From Chitinophaga sp. YR573 (GTDB lineage Bacteria; Bacteroidota; Bacteroidia; Chitinophagales; Chitinophagaceae), in the NCBI RefSeq assembly GCF_900110995.1, contig NZ_FOJF01000001.1, forward strand, positions 265,199-329,198: DNA of 64,000 nucleotides. The letters are read 5' to 3'. The position numbers and the translations under genes were made by a program. The notes under the pieces are model-generated. The model was not told the origin of the DNA and did no database searches. It worked only from the letters and a program-made list of their open reading frames with translations. This document shows, piece by piece, positions 62,345 to 64,000 of the stretch; position 1 is the stretch's first letter, and every line of letters begins with the position of its first letter.

Positions 62345-64000
62345 CTAATTATTACTCTTCACCCTGTTCTGCTCGTCTTCCAAACCTGTTTTACGGGATC
62401 TTGCTTCCTTAATACTGGTACTTCCAAAGCGGTAAGTGAAGTTCAGCCTCACCTGCTGGCTTTCCCATTTGCTTCTTACTGAGGTGTACCGGCCGGCATT
62501 CTCAAAAGTGCCACGGAATACCTGGTTGTTGAAAACGTCATTCACACTCAGTTTCAAAGAACCTTTCTTATGTAATACCTGTTTGGATACTCCAAAGTCC
62601 ATCGCATACATTGGTTTCATCCTAAACAATCCTTCATCTGCTACCTGTGAGGACAGGTAAAAGAAACTTACCTCTGTAGAGATCCCGGCCGGCAGGGTGA
62701 AAGAATGCTGTGTACGGGCCATAAATCCACCACCCTTAACACTCACATTCTCACCGTTTACCACTGTCTGATACTTACTGTAATTACCGGACAAATAAGT
62801 GAAACTGCTCCACCATTTGGTAATCGGTACCGGGAAAGAAATGTTCATTGTAAAGTTGTCTGACTTGGCCACATTCAGGTATTTATATCTTAAAATAGAA
62901 CTGTCACCAGTCACTGCGTCTTTCTCTGCTTCTATGATCTGTGTCATCAGGTCTTTTGTATGGGTATACCCGATAGAGGTAGTTAAAAAATCTTTGAAAG
63001 TATGTGTCAGTTCTATACCGTTGGCATATGAAGGACGCAGGTAAGGGTTACCGGATATAATAGTGTACCTGTCCAGGTAAAACTCAAACGGATTCAGATC
63101 TTCGTAGCTGGGGCGCTGTAACCTTCTGCTGTAAGACAAACCTAACTGATGGTCCTTCGATACTTTGTAACTTAAAAACACACTTGGGAACAGGTTAAAA
63201 TAACTGGTATCTGTTTTACGGTTGATCGTTACAGAATTACCTTCTACCTGTGTAGCTTCTCCACGAAGTCCTACCTGTAAACTCAGCTTCTTAAACTGCT
63301 TGTGAAAATTGATATAACCTGCCTGCACATTTTCCTTATAAATGAACTGGTTAGAACGGTTCACATCATATACCCAGTTATCATTGCGTAAAGAATCGAA
63401 ACGGGCATTGTTATCTGTCTTTACAAAAGAGAACTTTAATCCTGCTTCAAACTTAGCCTCATGTTTCAGCGGATTTACATAATCAATTTTGATCGTTTTA
63501 ATATCTATGTTAGATGGCTGTAAACTGCGGGAAGTATCACCATGCATATAGTTCTTACCGGCGGCATCCCAGGTAGTAGAAAAGATATCACCCTTTTTGG
63601 TTTCCTTGTTCAGCGCATAATCCAGGTCAATGTTTAACTCTTTACCCATTGTATCCAGCACACCCTTGTAGTTAATGTTATATGCCCAACGGCTCCAGTT
63701 AGAACTGTTTTCTGAATTCGTTTTCAATGTTGAATCAACTGATTCCCTTCCACCAATCAGCGTAGTAGAAGCAACAGGTGAAGTTGAATGCCTGAAACCT
63801 GCATCTACCATCACTCCTATCGTGTGATTTTTACTGATAAAGTAATCCATACCTACCTTGGCGCCATGGTAGTTAGGTGTATTGGTGTTTTCGCTCTGCT
63901 GATCAAATATGGTGAACTTGCCGTCATCCGTACCGGTACGGTATAATCCAAGATGCTGTTCGTTTGTACGGTGGTTATAATTATAGGAGCCAAAGAGATT
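62345..64000 (-). CDS. Outer-membrane beta-barrel (TonB receptor-like) protein, N-terminus beyond the window
   Basis: 551 codons are visible. The frame stays open to the right edge (residues NLFGSYNYNH... lead into the ATG at 63850), so that internal ATG is not the start. The sequence is barrel: FFLYLSSQ-like strands, QVGLRGEATQVEGNSVTINRK, QLGLSYSRRLQRPSYEDLNPF and SGNPYLRPSYANGIEL, the pattern of the outer-membrane protein beta-barrel family (OMP_b-brl_3) found in TonB-receptor-like proteins. It ends with a charged tail (KTGLEDEQNRVKSNN) after the last strand LNFTYRFGS. The plug and any regulatory-like domain would lie outside. Confidence 0.88.
   Translation of the reverse strand, partial: NLFGSYNYNHRTNEQHLGLYRTGTDDGKFTIFDQQSENTNTPNYHGAKVGMDYFISKNHTIGVMVDAGFRHSTSPVASTTLIGGRESVDSTLKTNSENSSNWSRWAYNINYKGVLDTMGKELNIDLDYALNKETKKGDIFSTTWDAAGKNYMHGDTSRSLQPSNIDIKTIKIDYVNPLKHEAKFEAGLKFSFVKTDNNARFDSLRNDNWVYDVNRSNQFIYKENVQAGYINFHKQFKKLSLQVGLRGEATQVEGNSVTINRKTDTSYFNLFPSVFLSYKVSKDHQLGLSYSRRLQRPSYEDLNPFEFYLDRYTIISGNPYLRPSYANGIELTHTFKDFLTTSIGYTHTKDLMTQIIEAEKDAVTGDSSILRYKYLNVAKSDNFTMNISFPVPITKWWSSFTYLSGNYSKYQTVVNGENVSVKGGGFMARTQHSFTLPAGISTEVSFFYLSSQVADEGLFRMKPMYAMDFGVSKQVLHKKGSLKLSVNDVFNNQVFRGTFENAGRYTSVRSKWESQQVRLNFTYRFGSTSIKEARSRKTGLEDEQNRVKSNN

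Noticed and set aside
63848..63850. ATG at 63850 as the start of the receptor gene
   Set aside because: The frame continues open to the window edge with barrel-like residues, and the sequence after the ATG has no signal peptide or plug, so the gene is simply truncated.

Overview
The window looks like chromosomal DNA of a Bacteroidota bacterium of the Chitinophaga type. The evidence is a SusC/SusD pair, several further TonB-dependent receptors with a carboxypeptidase-regulatory-like N-terminus, a type IX secretion C-terminal sorting domain, a DUF4249 lipoprotein, an alternative bacterial GlmU-like protein, a cysteine-free type B ribosomal protein L31, and several upstream regions with the Bacteroidota promoter signature TTG-N(17-23)-TAnnTTTG. 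The genus is an inference; no rRNA is present.

1-18.4 kb, minus strand: carbohydrate and phosphoester acquisition. A five-gene operon runs GH2, STN-esterase, beta-helix protein (GH141-like), GH78-like, GH127, with 4-17 nt overlaps or short gaps. It is followed by SusC, SusD, a purple-acid-phosphatase-like enzyme and the start of another exported protein. Upstream of the GH2 gene lies a 153-bp fold-back element. Next comes an Oar-type TonB receptor with an NPP-type phosphodiesterase 20 nt behind it (17-21.6 kb).

21.7-26.4 kb, minus strand: a 56-codon putative RiPP precursor with a Bacteroidota class I lanthipeptide-type leader at 23768-23938. A terminator hairpin, a four-helix membrane protein and an FAD/NAD(P)-binding oxidoreductase follow it. 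No lanthipeptide synthetase is in the window. Upstream is a secreted HExxH protein with an F5/8-type domain and a T9SS tail. I regard this as the best candidate for an undescribed small system.

26.7-46.4 kb: mostly housekeeping and envelope genes. These are a Crp/Fnr regulator, an exported RidA-like protein, an AAA/PD-(D/E)XK protein, tRNA-Arg(TCT), ung-plsC, lptD, an amidase, an MCE protein, an OstA-like protein, nhaA, two small outer-membrane barrels, nnr, the pyrophosphatase hppA, an NmrA-like reductase and an AraC regulator.

46.5-54.4 kb, plus strand: a 71-aa HMA-like protein, TonB receptor + DUF4249 lipoprotein + barrel protein, then a BlaI/BlaR1-type pair with a well-formed promoter/operator and a papain-like peptidase. 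The 54.4-54.85 kb intergenic region is almost entirely nested palindromes.

54.9-64 kb, minus strand: acylphosphatase, 2H phosphoesterase, GlmU-like and tpiA, rpmE2, yajQ. A four-gene ECF sigma operon (sigma, anti-sigma-like, DUF4097-like, DUF2807-like) follows, and then an outer-membrane receptor that runs off the right edge.

All assignments come from reading motifs by eye. No database search was run.
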